Shown: positions 1 through 12,330, counted from the first letter of the stretch. The stretch is 64,000 nucleotides of DNA from Margaritifera margaritifera (GCA_029931535.1 JAQPZY010001548.1:1013001-1077000); one strand, 5' to 3'. The notes: generated by a model not told the origin, from the sequence alone. Translations and numbers: made by a program.

Positions 1-302
1 TTTCTAGAACTTGTGAGATTCCAGATTCACAAGGAATATTTGGATATAACTAATTCTTATTAACACATTAGTACAGTGCAGGTTATTTCATTCGAAATAC
101 TACATTCGGAATATTTGGATTAACTTTCGGAACAGTGAACTTTAAAACAATTTAGGACTTTTAAGGATATTCTATACTGTAAGTTATTTTTAATTCTTTC
201 ACTTTAATTGTTTGTTAAAATATTTTAATATTTTAGGAAATTAAAGATTTGTATTTTAAATCTTGAAAGCTTGTTTGAGTCTTTTCTTTTGTTACATTAC
301 CC

Positions 303-1275
303 CTAGTCGTAACAACATATATATGTTATGCTTTCTGAAATGAAAGGTGCTGCTGTCTGTAATAATCTTGGTCCAATGAAGTCGGCACCTGTGGACTTTG
401 TTACTTCTAAATGTTGCAGATATTGCAGTATTTTATCGTCTGTTATGAAGGGTATTTCATAAAAAGTACTGCCAGTGATTTTTTTCATTACAAAGGTGTG
501 AAAATTCCTCATAATTGTAAGGATTAATTGGTTCTTTAATATTCTCAGCAACGGTAAAAAAAAAATTATTGAACTCATTGGGAATATCTTCATTGTCGTT
601 GATGCACACACCATCTTTTCTTTAGATGCAAAAATTATTAGAAAGTGAATGAGAATGACCTTTAGCAGCTCCAAGTTCTTTAAAAAATTTCCAAACGTTT
701 CCTGGTTTCTGTTTTGATTCATTAATCAGTTGTTGGTAATGAGATTTTTTTTTTGATAACCTTATGAGACTTACAACTTCATTTCTCACATTTTTGTATT
801 GGTCACTGTTTCCCACTGCTTTATATTCATCGCGTGTTTTTATTGCTTGTATGATTTCTGGTGTAATCTAGTTTGGTTGAATAACATGTTTAACTCAGTG
901 CTTTTTCAAAGGAGTGTGCCTATCAATGATATCGATAAAGAGTGAGTACCAAGAATCTAAAGCATCATTGACATCATCAAACAATTTTAAATATCAAATG
1001 GAACATACTTTATTCCTCTTGGAACTTCTCGTTACAGTTTTTAAAAGATCTACATGAAATTGTATGGTGAGATGATTTGGGGGTGAAAGCATTGGTCTTG
1101 CGAGTTAGAAATGTGGGGGTAATGGTCACTCATTCCAATGAAAGAGACATGAATAAAAAGCACATTTTGGGAGTAATTGGAATAAATATGGTCAATTAGA
1201 GTTTGATTTTTTTCCAGCGACAACCCTAGTAGGTTTAGTTACATGCTGAACCAGTCTAAATGAGGTCATGTGATG
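303..1275 (-). pseudogene. Fragment of a non-LTR retrotransposon (LINE) ORF2
   Basis: Read on the minus strand in shifting frames, this stretch matches the layout of a LINE ORF2. Near 1260-1100 is the end of the endonuclease domain (HVTKPTRVV, then NLIDHIYSN and MSDHYP, the usual I-D-H / S-D-H-Y motifs). Near 1000-830 is the linker (DALDSWYSLF, DIIDRHTPLKK, ITPEIIQAIKTRDEY). Near 815-640 is the pre-RT helix (KKSHYQQLINESK, NVWKFFKELG), and near 430-310 the start of the reverse transcriptase (STGADFIGPRLLQTAAPFI). Stops and frameshifts interrupt it, for example after NSN at the endonuclease and after LKKH. The catalytic reverse transcriptase motifs and the 3' end are missing. It resembles the Jockey/I group of LINEs; the exact clade is not determined. 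It is a dead copy. Confidence 0.8.
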
Positions 1276-1627
1276 ATGGTAATGATAAAGACGATGAATA
1301 AAATTAATGTACATGTATGTCCAAACAATACAGAAAAAAAATGTAGACTGCAGATATTTATTTTCCCACACCGCATTGTTATAAATATTCGCATGAGAAA
1401 ATGTATGTCCCAATAACTTTCACTATCTTTGCTAAAATAAATTAAAGTTAAAAAAAAAAAAAAGTTTAGTAACATTTACAAGTTTTCAATTTTGGATACA
1501 TGAACTTGTCAAATCCTATTTTTTTCATAAGTTGAATTTGTATGAAATATATAGCGACAACTTTTCTGAGTGCGGCCGACACCTGTTTATGCTCGCTCCT
1601 ATTGTCAAGGCTGCCAGAAAGATAATT

Positions 1628-1631
<4 letters not shown>

Positions 1632-1677
<46 letters not shown>
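1632..1677. repeat. (GT)n microsatellite
   Basis: An uninterrupted GT dinucleotide run of about 23 units, directly visible. Confidence 0.98.
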
Positions 1678-1680
<3 letters not shown>

Positions 1681-2715
1681 GGGTGACTGAATGTCCTGGG
1701 TCTTACAGAGAAGTAGTTGTGTTGTGTTGTGACTCTATGGTCTAAGAAAAATGTAACAGAAAGTAAGTGAAACCAACAAATCAACTAAAGATCAACAAGC
1801 AATTTATTTCTAGACAATTAAAGTGAAAATTCAAAAGACACTTACAACAACGTGAATTAAAAATTTTAAAAATCCAATAAACCTAAGTGTCATAATCACA
1901 AGTCCTAAATATAGAATGTTCCGAATGAATGACTGTATCCTTGAATGTGCTGATGTGCGAATAGTCATTAATATCCTGATGTGCCAATAGTATTTTATGT
2001 GTCGATGTACCAAAATGAAATACTCCAGACTATCTTTGAATAAGTTCACATAAATCCCAAAATCATCAGTTAAAAATCCAAAATCCAAAAGTCTATGAGC
2101 ACTTTTATAATCCAATGAATATTTGAAATAATTCCTCTCTCTGAATTTGGAATGATTTTTCACAACTGTAATAACTCTTTAAAAGACTGATGGTAAGGTT
2201 GAAACTGAAAAACTGTCCACTAAACATGGTATATATAAAGATAGGTCATATGACAAAATGTTCTAGAATATTATGGTGTATGTTACTTTTAACACATAAA
2301 ACTCTAAAGAAAATTCTGGTTTTATCTGTAAACAAAATCAACTTTGACCTCAAATGGAATAAACATCTTGTGTACCTAAACCGTCATTGAACTCAAATTC
2401 TAAGTAAACAACCTAATTCAAGGACAATAGCTAAACATGTCAACATTATACTTAACATTAAGGTTTAAGCGAATATCAAAGTCAAGAAACATTTATAATT
2501 TCCTATAATATTTATAATATTATATATAAACATCATGCATAACAGTGTCAGTAGCTGACGAATCGAGAAAATCATTTTAAGCGAGAAATAAATATGAAAG
2601 TTGTTATTGTAAATCTGCATATGGTTGAAATTAGCGTCAACGAATTTTGGAAGATCCAGGTTCAAGTCGTGGTCTGGGAATACGATAGTTTTATGTGCTT
2701 AAATATTTCTTCTTT

Positions 2716-2718
<3 letters not shown>

Positions 2719-2785
<67 letters not shown>
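2719..2785. repeat. (TA)n microsatellite
   Basis: An uninterrupted TA run of about 33 units. The repeated Ile-Tyr reading across it is an artefact of the repeat. Confidence 0.98.
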
Positions 2786-2790
<5 letters not shown>

Positions 2791-3583
2791 TGTTTTTTGA
2801 CTGGATGAATTAATATCAATATTTCCTTCTTAAAGAATTATATTTATTTCTTTTCTATACTAATTTATATGGAATACCATAAAAAAAACTTTACTCCTCG
2901 CTGCGTTTTCGCTTGATTTATTTAAAATGCGCTTTTATAGAGAATTTTGTCAGTCGTTTGGATTTTTGGGTCTTCATCCATTTTCATGTGTGAGCATTTG
3001 CCGTAGTACCCTCGTTCAAGGCCTTGTTCATTTTTCTGAAGCCCTCGGCGACTAAGGAGGCTATGCTATTAAAACCATATTTTTCAGGACTCCGTCATTA
3101 GCCTGATGGTCAATTTCATTGGTATCGAGCGACACGGTCGTTTCTTATGTGTATCCTAAGATTTTCTCTGACTTACAAAACTCGAAGTTTGTTGGTAGAT
3201 TAGAGCCAGACATTTAAAAGTATCATAAGACAGACGACAAGACAATGTAAACGATGTGTATTCATTTCATGTTAAATGTTTTAGTAGTAGCACCAGCAAA
3301 GATATTAGCCCAGGTATAGCCAGCCTTACTGTTCATTTTCCTATATATTTCAATATTCTTCGATGGACATAGCAATCCAAAATTATCATACGTTATAGAC
3401 ATGTTTCATTATATATTTCATAATGAGATATTGAAATATATCAGTGCAGAAAAATGATATCGCCACAGTGGCGATACAACTTTTATCGCCACAGTGGCAA
3501 TATCACTTTTGGAACTTCTTTCTTTTCCCATTTAGGAAATATATATGCCTTTAAAATTTGTCTTTCCATATTTGGTCTTTTTT

Positions 3584-3588
<5 letters not shown>

Positions 3589-3633
<45 letters not shown>
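3589..3633. repeat. (CT)n microsatellite
   Basis: An uninterrupted CT run of about 22 units following a T-rich stretch. Confidence 0.98.
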
Positions 3634-3637
<4 letters not shown>

Positions 3638-3909
3638 GGATGAACAGATCTTAAAATGTGTCAACACTGTAGACCCTCTAATATATATTCATTTTATGAA
3701 TAAGGAGGTACCATCAAAAAAGTGCCTTGCAACGAGATACAAACATTAAAAAGTAGATTTCAAAAATCCTTTTAATTAGTTTTCCACATGAATCCTGCAA
3801 ATTATTAATGACTGAACTTACATGACCTGTTGCTATTCTATATTCTGTCACCCCTACGGTATGACATTTGAAGCTCAGATTGATACATGAATCTTGGTCT
3901 AATTTAAAG

Positions 3910-4043
3910 CAGGCATGTGCAACCTAACGCCCGCAGGCCGGATCCGGCCCGCGACCTGGTTTTATCCGGTTATTTACGTCATATGGTGTGGCTTTAAAAA
4001 TCGCTTATCTGGCCCGCTTTATGGAGGAAGTTGCACATGCCTG
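3910..4043. mobile_element. hAT-type MITE, 134 bp, with intact target site duplication
   Basis: The element starts with CAGGCATGTGCAAC and ends with the reverse complement of the same 14 bases. It is flanked on both sides by the same eight bases, ATTTAAAG (3902-3909 and 4044-4051). An 8-bp target duplication with CAG-starting termini is the signature of hAT transposons. The interior is locally GC-rich (CCGGATCCGGCCCGCGACC) and has no coding capacity. The perfect duplication suggests a relatively recent insertion moved by a transposase supplied elsewhere. Confidence 0.88.
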
Positions 4044-4379
4044 ATTTAAAGTGAAGTGCCTTGTTCACCAATACTGTATAGATTATTGCCCTTTACTGCG
4101 CGTTTGGATAAAAATAGTACACGTAAATAAACAACAAAGTTGAAGAAGACTAGTAGGCAAATTAGAGACAGCTAGTTTAATACTGCATTAAAATATATGT
4201 AACGAGAGGAATGCAATGCCATTTCTCTATAGAACTGGCCAGGCCGCTTAAACGGTTGGCTTTTGTTACAAGAGTGTATAACATTAAAGACGTACGGTAC
4301 GTCGAACAGAGTCGAAGACGGGCCGATAATAAAATAAATATCTCATCAAATGGTACACTGCAATATGCACATTAATAAC

Positions 4380-5242
4380 TCCATCAACAAAGATATTCTG
4401 TAAGAAGCAATGGATTCTTGGTTTTATCTTGTGTGTAATATAAAGCGAATCTTTGATAACGGGATTGAGCCAAAAGTACTTGGAGCTAAATCGGGGCTGT
4501 ATGAAGGATGTGGCATAGTTTGGATGCTGTGCTCCTTCAAGTAGTCTATCAAGACGGCGGATTTATGCGCAGGTGCGTTGTCATGGAACAGATGGATAAA
4601 TCGGGTATCGGCGACTAAAAATATCCAGTAACACTAGCAGGGTGAGGCACAGGTATCTGTACGACCTTTGCATCGAAAATTGCGTATAAAACTCTCTTGA
4701 CAGTCCGACTACATCGATCGATTTGTGGTCTCTGCTCGTTTTCTCCTATGCAAACGTTATTATTTTATCTCGAGTCGGGTTCAAAAAAGTAAATCCATGT
4801 TTTATCACCTGTGATGATCTCACCCAAACGTGTCTCGTCACTCTTTTATATTTGGCGAGTAGCTGTTTGACGATTTCAACCCGAGTTTGTTTTTGATCAG
4901 CCGTCTTAAATATATTAAAAATAGCTGACGAGTCAATGCCCGTAATAAATTAAATATCTTCCACTGTGTATCGAACATCTTCATCCATTGAATCTTTCAC
5001 GACAGCCACTTCACGCTCACCAATCGTAGACAATAGTCTTACAGAACGTGGGTTATACTCCATGGATTTGCGACGATCTTTAAAACGATGAAACCGCCGC
5101 AAGGTTGTAGTATATGACAGAGAATTGCATCCGTGACTTTATCCAGGTCAGCATTAATATTATTCAGAGAGTACCCTGAGAGCATCCGGGTTTTACAATA
5201 TGCTCTTTGCACGGTAACAGATTTGTTCTCCTTGTCCGACAT
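4380..5242 (-). pseudogene. Degenerate mariner (Tc1/mariner superfamily) transposase
   Basis: On the minus strand, starting at an ATG at 5242, the pieces of a mariner transposase appear in order across several frames. First is an N-terminal helix-turn-helix (RAYCKTRMLSGYSLNNI), then FHRFKDRRKSMEYNPRS and YTVEDI. Next come ARVEIVKQLL-like RVEIVKQLLAKYKRVT, TGDKTWIYFFEP (around the first catalytic Asp), GENEQRPQI, and VLYAIFDAKG (around the second Asp). Last is HLFHDNAPAHKSAV followed by PHPSYSPDLAPS, where the expected third catalytic Asp in the following D-x-x-L/F context is lost. At least three frameshifts and several stops break the frame. The order and spacing fit the roughly 345-residue family length, so this is a nearly full-length dead copy. 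I could not identify the terminal inverted repeats. Confidence 0.85.
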
Positions 5243-5577
5243 TTTTACGTCACTATCATAATGTTACGTCACACGCAAATTATTTTCAGACGACAGTTGT
5301 ATTATCCACCCAGATTCGTTCGGAGCATGAACAGAGATACAGATAGATGGACTGACAGACAGACTAATACAGATTGGTACATCAATCTATCTATACGTAC
5401 CAACTTAAATACACCCAAGCGTCGGTGAGACTGCAATACAAGGAGAGATAATAAAAAATAAAAAAATAAAAAAATAAAAAATAAGAACGGTAATTCAAAT
5501 AAGAAAACATAAATATACATTTCTATTTGCTTCGACTCTATTTAAAGTTGACAATTTCGCAAGTGGGCAGATTAAAA

Positions 5578-5581
<4 letters not shown>

Positions 5582-5642
<61 letters not shown>
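5582..5642. repeat. (GA)n microsatellite
   Basis: An uninterrupted GA run of about 30 units. Confidence 0.98.
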
Positions 5643-5646
<4 letters not shown>

Positions 5647-6076
5647 TTACTGTTTATATTACATTTGTTCATATTACTAAATTCGAAGTTATACGTCACT
5701 AATAACGATTTACATATATAACATACACCCTTCTTCGACCTATAACCCTATAATCATTGTCTTTTACTACACGTGCATTACACTAAATGAGTACTAGAAC
5801 AACTGTGTGTGCGTCGTCACTTGATAACATAAATTTCATTGATTATTAAACATTTAGAAATCAGGAAATTCTCATTTACATGAATGTACACAGAGGTGCA
5901 CTCTTTCATTATGTCTCATTCTGTAGAATCAATTACATTGATACTAAACTGAAGTTTCAAAGTCAAAGTTCGATATTCAAACAGGTTAGAAAATTTAGTG
6001 TTGTAATTCGTCCCAAACAGGTAGGAGATCAGTGACACGAGTAACGGTACCTATCGCCTATCTCTCATGCACCAGC

Positions 6077-6116
<40 letters not shown>

Positions 6117-6869
6117 GCACAAAAATATATAGATAAACTTATAGATATTGTTGTAGATAATAGATGTATGTAACACTTTACTTGCTAACCCACGATTCAG
6201 AATCTGAATCAGCTCCATACGCAGGCAAGGACAAAATTGAGATTTAAGTTTTCTTTCAGCTGGGTCTAGTATTTTTCTTAATGCTTAGTCACCTTTATCC
6301 ATCAAATACTTACTTAAAAAGAGAGCATGGAAAAGATTTCGACTCTTTTTTAGTTATTCGAGAAAGATTGAGTTTCATTTTTTATACATAATACAGACTC
6401 GTTAAAAATTATTTTTGTTAGGGTTTACAAATCCCTTTGTCAATCTCGTCCAAAGTCAATAGTTGCATTATAGTGTATCATTTTGTAGAATCATCTGAAA
6501 TCATGGCGTTGCACGAACCCATTTCACACGTTTGGTATTTCTGCACAGAACAAACACGTCAAAATGTCACAAGGTAGGTGCAACAGATGATGACGCCACG
6601 GGAAGAAAAGGTTGTAAAGGTAGAAGTGTCTTTTTGATAAAATTATGCACGTTTTCTATCGTTTTATATTGTAAAAGTTAGTTTATCTTGTATTCCGATG
6701 AGTAGGACATTATGTTTGCCGTTCGTTAATCGCTTGGGTATCGGTTGAAGAAGACAAATACTAGATCAAGGGAGAGTCATCTTATTGGCATACCAAGCCT
6801 ATAAACCACTGATGATTACCTCCCCATTTTGCAACAACTTGTAAATCGATAAATATTTGCACACTTTAA
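5643..6869. other. Intergenic DNA, no gene seen
   Basis: AT-rich unique sequence with a (GT)n run at 6080-6114. No coding signature, tRNA-like fold or transposon end was recognised. Confidence 0.6.
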
Positions 6870-7198
6870 TGCCTAAATACAAGATGCTATTACCAAAGTG
6901 ATAATAATAATACCTAAATACAAGATGCTATTACCAAAGTGATAATAATAATACCTAAATACAAGATCCTATTACCAAAGTGATAATAATAATACCTAAA
7001 TACAAGATGCTATTACCCAAGTGATAATAATAATACCTAAATACAAGATGCTATTACCCAAGTGATAATAATAATACCTAAATACAAGATGCTATTACCC
7101 AAGTGATAATTATAATACCTAAATACAAGATGCTATTACCCAAGTGATAATAATAATACCTAAATACAAGATGCTATTACCCAAGTGATAACAAAAAT
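6870..7198. repeat. Minisatellite, 41-bp unit, 8 copies
   Basis: The segment CCTAAATACAAGATGCTATT recurs at 6872, 6913, 6954, 6995, 7036, 7077, 7118 and 7159, exactly 41 bases apart, with only single-base differences (ACCAAAG versus ACCCAAG; one GATCC for GATGC). Confidence 0.97.
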
Positions 7199-7280
7199 AA
7201 TTGATAAGAGTAGGTTTATAATTAGTCACACATTTCAATTTTTTTTCAAAATGTAAACAGCGCTCCCTATATAGAAAAGG

Positions 7281-7446
7281 TTCCAACAGTATACAACTTA
7301 TTACACCAAAATGTTCCAATAGTATACAACTTATTACACAAAAATGTTCCAATAGTATATAACTTATTACACTAAAATTTTCCAATAATATATGATCTAT
7401 TACACCAACATTTTCCAATAGTATACAATGTATTACACCAAAATAG
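7281..7446. repeat. Minisatellite, 33-bp unit, 5 copies
   Basis: Units beginning TTCCAA.AGTATA recur at 33-base spacing, each containing TTATTACACCAAAAT or a close variant. The unit is a multiple of three, so a minus-strand reading frame stays open across it; this is not evidence for a protein. Confidence 0.93.
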
Positions 7447-7537
7447 CAGAAATGGCATATTAAGAGTTTTTTAACACTTATATTACACACAGATTCCTAA
7501 TAAAAATTATGGTTATGGAACTTATGTGTTAGCAATT

Positions 7538-7660
7538 TATGACTTATTGGAAATAACTATTTTGATGTAAGAAAATCATTATTAATGTATCGTAGATTTT
7601 ATGACTTATTGGAAATAACTTTTGATGTAAGAAAATCATTATTAATATATCGTAGATTTT
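7538..7660. repeat. 62-bp tandem duplication
   Basis: TATGACTTATTGGAAATAAC and the following TTGATGTAAGAAAATCATTA are present twice, 62 bases apart, with two small differences. Confidence 0.95.
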
Positions 7661-7734
7661 AGTGATAGAGAGAAAAGTATCTGAAGACAGAAAGATTTTC
7701 CAGTACTAAAAAGATCCTTGTCTAATTTAGGAAA

Positions 7735-8238
7735 GCTAGAACTATTTCAATTACGTATAATTGCAACTCTCCACAAGCTAGAACTATTTAAATTACGTAT
7801 AATTGCAACTCTCCACAAGCTAGAACTATTTAAATTACGTATAATTGCAACTCTCCACAAGCTAGAACTATTTCAATTATGTATAATTGCAACTCTCCAC
7901 AAGCTAGAACTATTTCAATTACATATAATTGCAACTCTCTACAAGCTAGAACTATTTCAATTACGTATAATTGCAACTCTCCACAAGCTAGAACTATTTA
8001 AATTACGTATAATTGCAACTCTCCACAAGCTAGAACTATTTAAATTACGTATCATTGCAACTCTCCACAAGCTAGAACTATTTAAATTACGTATCATTGC
8101 AACTCTCCACAAGCTAGAACTATTTCAATTACGTATCATTGCAACTCTCCACAAGCTAGAACTATTTCAATTACGTATAATTGCAACTCTCCACAAGCTA
8201 GAACTATTTCTTTTACATATCATCGCAAATCTCCACCC
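7735..8238. repeat. Minisatellite, 42-bp unit, 12 copies
   Basis: GCTAGAACTATTT recurs every 42 bases from 7735 to 8197. Because 42 is divisible by three and the unit lacks an in-frame stop, a 186-codon plus-strand frame reads as a 14-residue repeat (HKLELFQLRIIATL). There is no start context, splice site or conserved domain, and third-base changes are no commoner than others, so I treat it as non-coding satellite. Confidence 0.95.
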
Positions 8239-9805
8239 TTTCCACTTATATTTACCATGCTTGGATAAACTTTGTTAACGTCATTTGTGACATTTTCATT
8301 TTCGAAACAACAGGGCTGTTTTTTTTTGTTTTTTTTTTTAATTATATTTACCGTTAACTAACTGCTACACCTCCCGGCCTTGAATGATTTTGCACATGTG
8401 AACTTTTGACCTTTCCCTCGAATCGCCAAAGTGTGGAGCCAAACATAACTTGACTTTATTCTGTGTGATGTCGTTCGATGATGCAAGAGAAGGCACCTCC
8501 TATACAAATATACAGACGGACAGACTGAAGGTCTTAAGTAAGGCTGTCAACAAAACACTCCTATACACATATACAGACAGACAGACTGATGGTCAGACGG
8601 ACAGCTGTCTTCAAAACACTCCTAGCGAACACATAATAATCATGATAAACCACGTAATATATATGCCTTACTTTTAGAAAAGTATCCGGTTCCAAGAAAA
8701 AATGTTTGCAAATACCTTTCTGTCCCAAGAATTTACATGATTGTTTTTGCAATGGAACAAGAGAGTTTTATGTGTTAACATTTATTTAGAAGAATTTTCT
8801 TCCTAAATTTGTGTGCAATTCATTTTTCATTTTTCGAACTTTACATTTAGTTGGCACCATATTACCACTATTGTACTGAGGTGCCAACCACTATTGTACT
8901 GAGGTGCCATAAAACTCTATTACATACATTGTCTATAGAAAGTTACTAGTTTTTACGTACAGAGTAAATGAATAAATGCTTGTTGGTATATAATTATTAT
9001 TTTCAAACCACTAATATAGGATTATTAGATCATAAACGGAATACGACAATCCGCGACCAGTCAATATATGGAGCAAGTTTGATGACCTAATTTTTATCAG
9101 ATTGACAAACTTCAATCAAGGGGTAAATGCAAACTAGCGATTTTTTCGTTCGACCGAAGCGTTGGAAGAAATAATGGCATTGGAAGGATGGCGGTATGCG
9201 CTGTTTCGATTCGACTGATGCGCGTACTCTGTTGTATTCGACTGGGGTTTTAACGCCGAATCGGTAGAGACCGACACCACCCGGTCGAATGTGACATAAC
9301 GCGTACCGTCATGGGTCCAATGCGAAACAGCGCGAACCGCCATTGGTGAAATGCCATATTTCTGTTACCGTCTCGGCCGAATGCAAAAATCGTAAAAAAA
9401 AGGCTATTTTCTCTGTGTTGATTCTCGAAATTGTCTGAGGAAACAACGGTCTAAGCTAGTCATGTATTATATGTGGTCACGTATATATTACATGATATTT
9501 AGAAAAAAAGAGAACACGATCGTCGATTGGTTGTTCATTTGACAATTTAGCCTCATCCTCTTTATAAATTGTGAACTATCTAATTAGTTATATTTAGAGA
9601 AAAATGTAGATGTCCTTTTGATGTCAGTCTAAATATATGTACGTATTATTTTAATCTAACTTATACTTTGACGATATGTCTTCATCTTCCCCTCCCCCCC
9701 CAAAAAAAAAACAGAAGAAGAAAAGAAAAAATAAAAGATGAAAGATAGTAAGGATCGTTCAGTTCTCTCAATGGAAATAACCATGACGAAAATCAGAAAT
9801 CTAAG

Positions 9806-9806
<1 letters not shown>
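8239..9806. other. Intergenic DNA with a 61-bp tandem duplication
   Basis: CTCCTATACA.ATATACAGAC occurs at 8497 and 8558 and the next unit starts at 8619, giving a 61-bp period. Around 9130-9370 there is a short island richer in CG dinucleotides than its surroundings with several TTCGACCGAA/TCGGCCGAA-like motifs. It has no recognisable product. A (TA)n tract follows at 9807. Confidence 0.6.

Positions 9807-9882
<76 letters not shown>
9807..9882. repeat. (TA)n microsatellite
   Basis: An uninterrupted TA run of about 38 units. Confidence 0.98.
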
Positions 9883-9885
<3 letters not shown>

Positions 9886-9948
9886 TAAGGGAAAAGTAGT
9901 TTGTTTGGAGGGGGGGGGGAGGGAATTGAACACTACGGATGTCACTTT

Positions 9949-10103
9949 ATTACGTTTGGGCCGGTATGAGGGCTATTGGAATTTAACATTACGTTTGGGC
10001 CAGTATGAGGGCTATTGGAATTTAACATTACCTTTGGGCCGGTATGATGGCTATTAGAATTTAACATTAGGTTTGGGACGGTATGGTCCTCTATGGGAAT
10101 GGA
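9949..10103. repeat. Minisatellite, 39-bp unit, 4 copies
   Basis: TTTGGGCCGGTATGAGGGC and variants recur at 39-base spacing, each followed by TATTGGAATTTAACATTA; the last copy is the most diverged. Confidence 0.93.
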
Positions 10104-10768
10104 GCATGGTGAAGAAACAGGCAAATACACTTAATTACAAACAAGCACACACTTTTAGAATTGGAAAAAAAAAAAACAGTGGAAATTCAGAGGTATAATT
10201 CTATGTTTAGAGTGCATTTTTAAAACTTGGAAAGTCCCGTGGAAATTCTCATTCAATTTATATAGACCGATAGGAACGTTGACCTTATTCTACGAACGCA
10301 ACTGCAACGCTATATCATCTTTGTCATAAACAAAGAATGCACTCAGTTTCATTAATTTGGCTCTATTCATATTATTCATCTTGTTGTTGTTATGGGGGGA
10401 GAGAGAGAGAGAGAGAGATTATTTTTTCCCTTCAAAATCAACGCGTTGATAGTCTCCCAGCCTCATTATTCATATCATAAATAATGACGAGTGATTATTA
10501 GGGCAGTCTCTCCTCTTTTGTGGCAGTGTGGGGTGGGGTGACAGTGTAGGGTGGCGTGACTCTGTAGGTGTTATAGTACAGTGCAATACTATATCATGGC
10601 TGAGACGAAGACTAACATTATTTATTGGTGTGGGTCTGTGGTCGTTACTTATACCAATAATTACACTTATCGCTGCTGCTATTACTCAATCCATGGTATC
10701 ATAAGTTCAACCAGACTTATTGGCTGTGACTCTGCGATATTTTTGTTTTCATCGCCGAAATTTCAGAT

Positions 10769-11100
10769 GTCACTAGCAGCACCGATGATTTTAAAAAAGA
10801 AACAAGAAGAAGAGTTACATACATTTCTACGCAGACAAAAGGAGGAGGAATAGACCTTTGTGCAACAACTACAGGAAGAGAAAATGAAAGAAAACATGTT
10901 AACGATGACTATCATCAATCAACAGAGTGAAACAGGGGAAAGATGGCTTTGAAAAAAACCCTGTGTGTATATTACATCAAATCCAGGCTGAACTTAAAGA
11001 GATGAGAGAGTTATATGAGCTTTCCTTGTCAACGCCAAAGACGAAAAGACATGCACCACTTCAAAAATAAAAATAAGAAATGGCAGTGACAGCTGGACTC
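10769..11100 (+). pseudogene. Decayed coding-like segment, family unknown
   Basis: Shifting between plus-strand frames, this stretch reads as charged, helix-prone protein. It gives MSLAAPMILKKKQEEEL and LRRQKEEE, then after a stop FVQQLQEEKMKENMLTMTI, and further on HQIQAELKEMRELYEL and TPKTKRHAPLQK. Such a run of Glu/Lys/Gln-rich sequence in adjoining frames is unlike the AT-rich surroundings and suggests an old coding sequence with frameshifts. It might be the coiled-coil part of a transposon-encoded protein or an isolated gene fragment. I do not recognise a family. Confidence 0.35.
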
Positions 11101-11589
11101 GGACAAGGGAAGAAACTCCGCAGTGACCGTTATTGAAGGAAAATCAATGATTTTTATTTTTAGACCATTTCAAAAGGTCCTTTTCAGGGCCACCGATATA
11201 TATATCTCACGAAACAGATAATAATCATTCATTATCACAAAACAAAAAACGACTTGTGTGTGTGTGTGTGTGTGTGTAGGAAAGAAAATTCTCATTATCT
11301 TAATAAAAATAACAACTATATTCAAACATAGATATGATTTGAGAGGGTAGGAGCGGAATAGTAAAGACCATTTCATCATTAATTACTTTAGATATTCTGG
11401 TAAATATGGAATTACTTTTCTTCTTCTCTTTTCTCCTCGTTATCATCCTTTCTTTTCGCCAATTTCCTTTGGCATTCTGGACAATCTGAGGGCTAATGTC
11501 TTTGCACGTGACACACAAAACGTTGATCATTTCTCTCGTATGGGGAACAGGTATCACGGTTTTTGGTTTGTGTGGTTACTTTTCTTAAT

Positions 11590-12330
11590 CGTTACGGACA
11601 TTCTGGTGCCTCACTTTTGTATGTGTAATTGTGTATTTGTACAAAATGGTTGGTACACACAAATATATTATTCTACACCCCATGTGTATGTGTAATTGTG
11701 TGCTTGTGTGAAAAAATATCATACCCTACCACGTTTTGTAGCCGTAAATGTGTGTTTGTATGAAAAAGATGTCATACCCTATTTCCTTTTTGTTGTAAGA
11801 AACAAATGTTATACTCTACACCCCATTTGTATGTGTATTGTGTGTTTGTATGAAAACATATACTCTATCTATCCCCCTATTTTATGTGTAATTGTATGTT
11901 TGTATAAAATTAATATCATACCCTACCCCCCCCCCCCATTTGTATATGTGATTGTATGTTTGTATGGGAATAATATCATACCCTACCCCTTTTTGTATGT
12001 GTAAATGGTGTGTTTGTATGAAAACAAATAATTGTATGAAAATTATTATACCTTACCCCCATTTATATGTGTGATTGTGTGTTTGTATAAGAAAACATAT
12101 CATATCCTACCCCTCTCCATCCTCCACCTTGTGTATATGTAATTGTGCGTTTGTATGAAGAAATAAATATCATATCACACACACCTTTTGTATGTTTTAT
12201 TGTGTGTTTGTATAAAAATATATCATACCATGTGATTAGGTGTTTGTATGGAAAACATTGACATACCCTACCCCCTTTTGTATGTATCATTGTGTGCCTG
12301 TGTTTGCATCAAAAAAAAAAAAAATAGTTC
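11590..12330. repeat. Degenerate tandem array, about 60-bp unit
   Basis: Roughly a dozen diverged units carry TGTATGTGTAATTGTGTGTT, then TGTATGAAAA, then ATATCATACCCTACCCC. Spacing varies from about 50 to 70 bases. Open frames on both strands here follow the repeat and are not genes. Confidence 0.85.

Larger units (their letters stand above)
1276..3909. other. Intergenic DNA with simple repeats
   Basis: No gene is recognised here. The stretch holds a short A-run near 1450, a (GT)n tract, a (TA)n tract, a (CT)n tract and AT-rich unique sequence. Around 3460-3500 the motif ATCGCCACAGTGGCGAT, a near-perfect inverted repeat, occurs twice in degenerate form. The short open frames here are either microsatellite translations or lack any family signature. 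Confidence 0.6.

Noticed and set aside
6870..8238. CRISPR-like array
   Set aside because: The repeats are directly adjacent tandem units without unique spacers, and the DNA is eukaryotic.
7718..8278. A 186-codon frame with a 14-residue repeat
   Set aside because: It follows the 42-bp minisatellite; open only because the unit is divisible by three.
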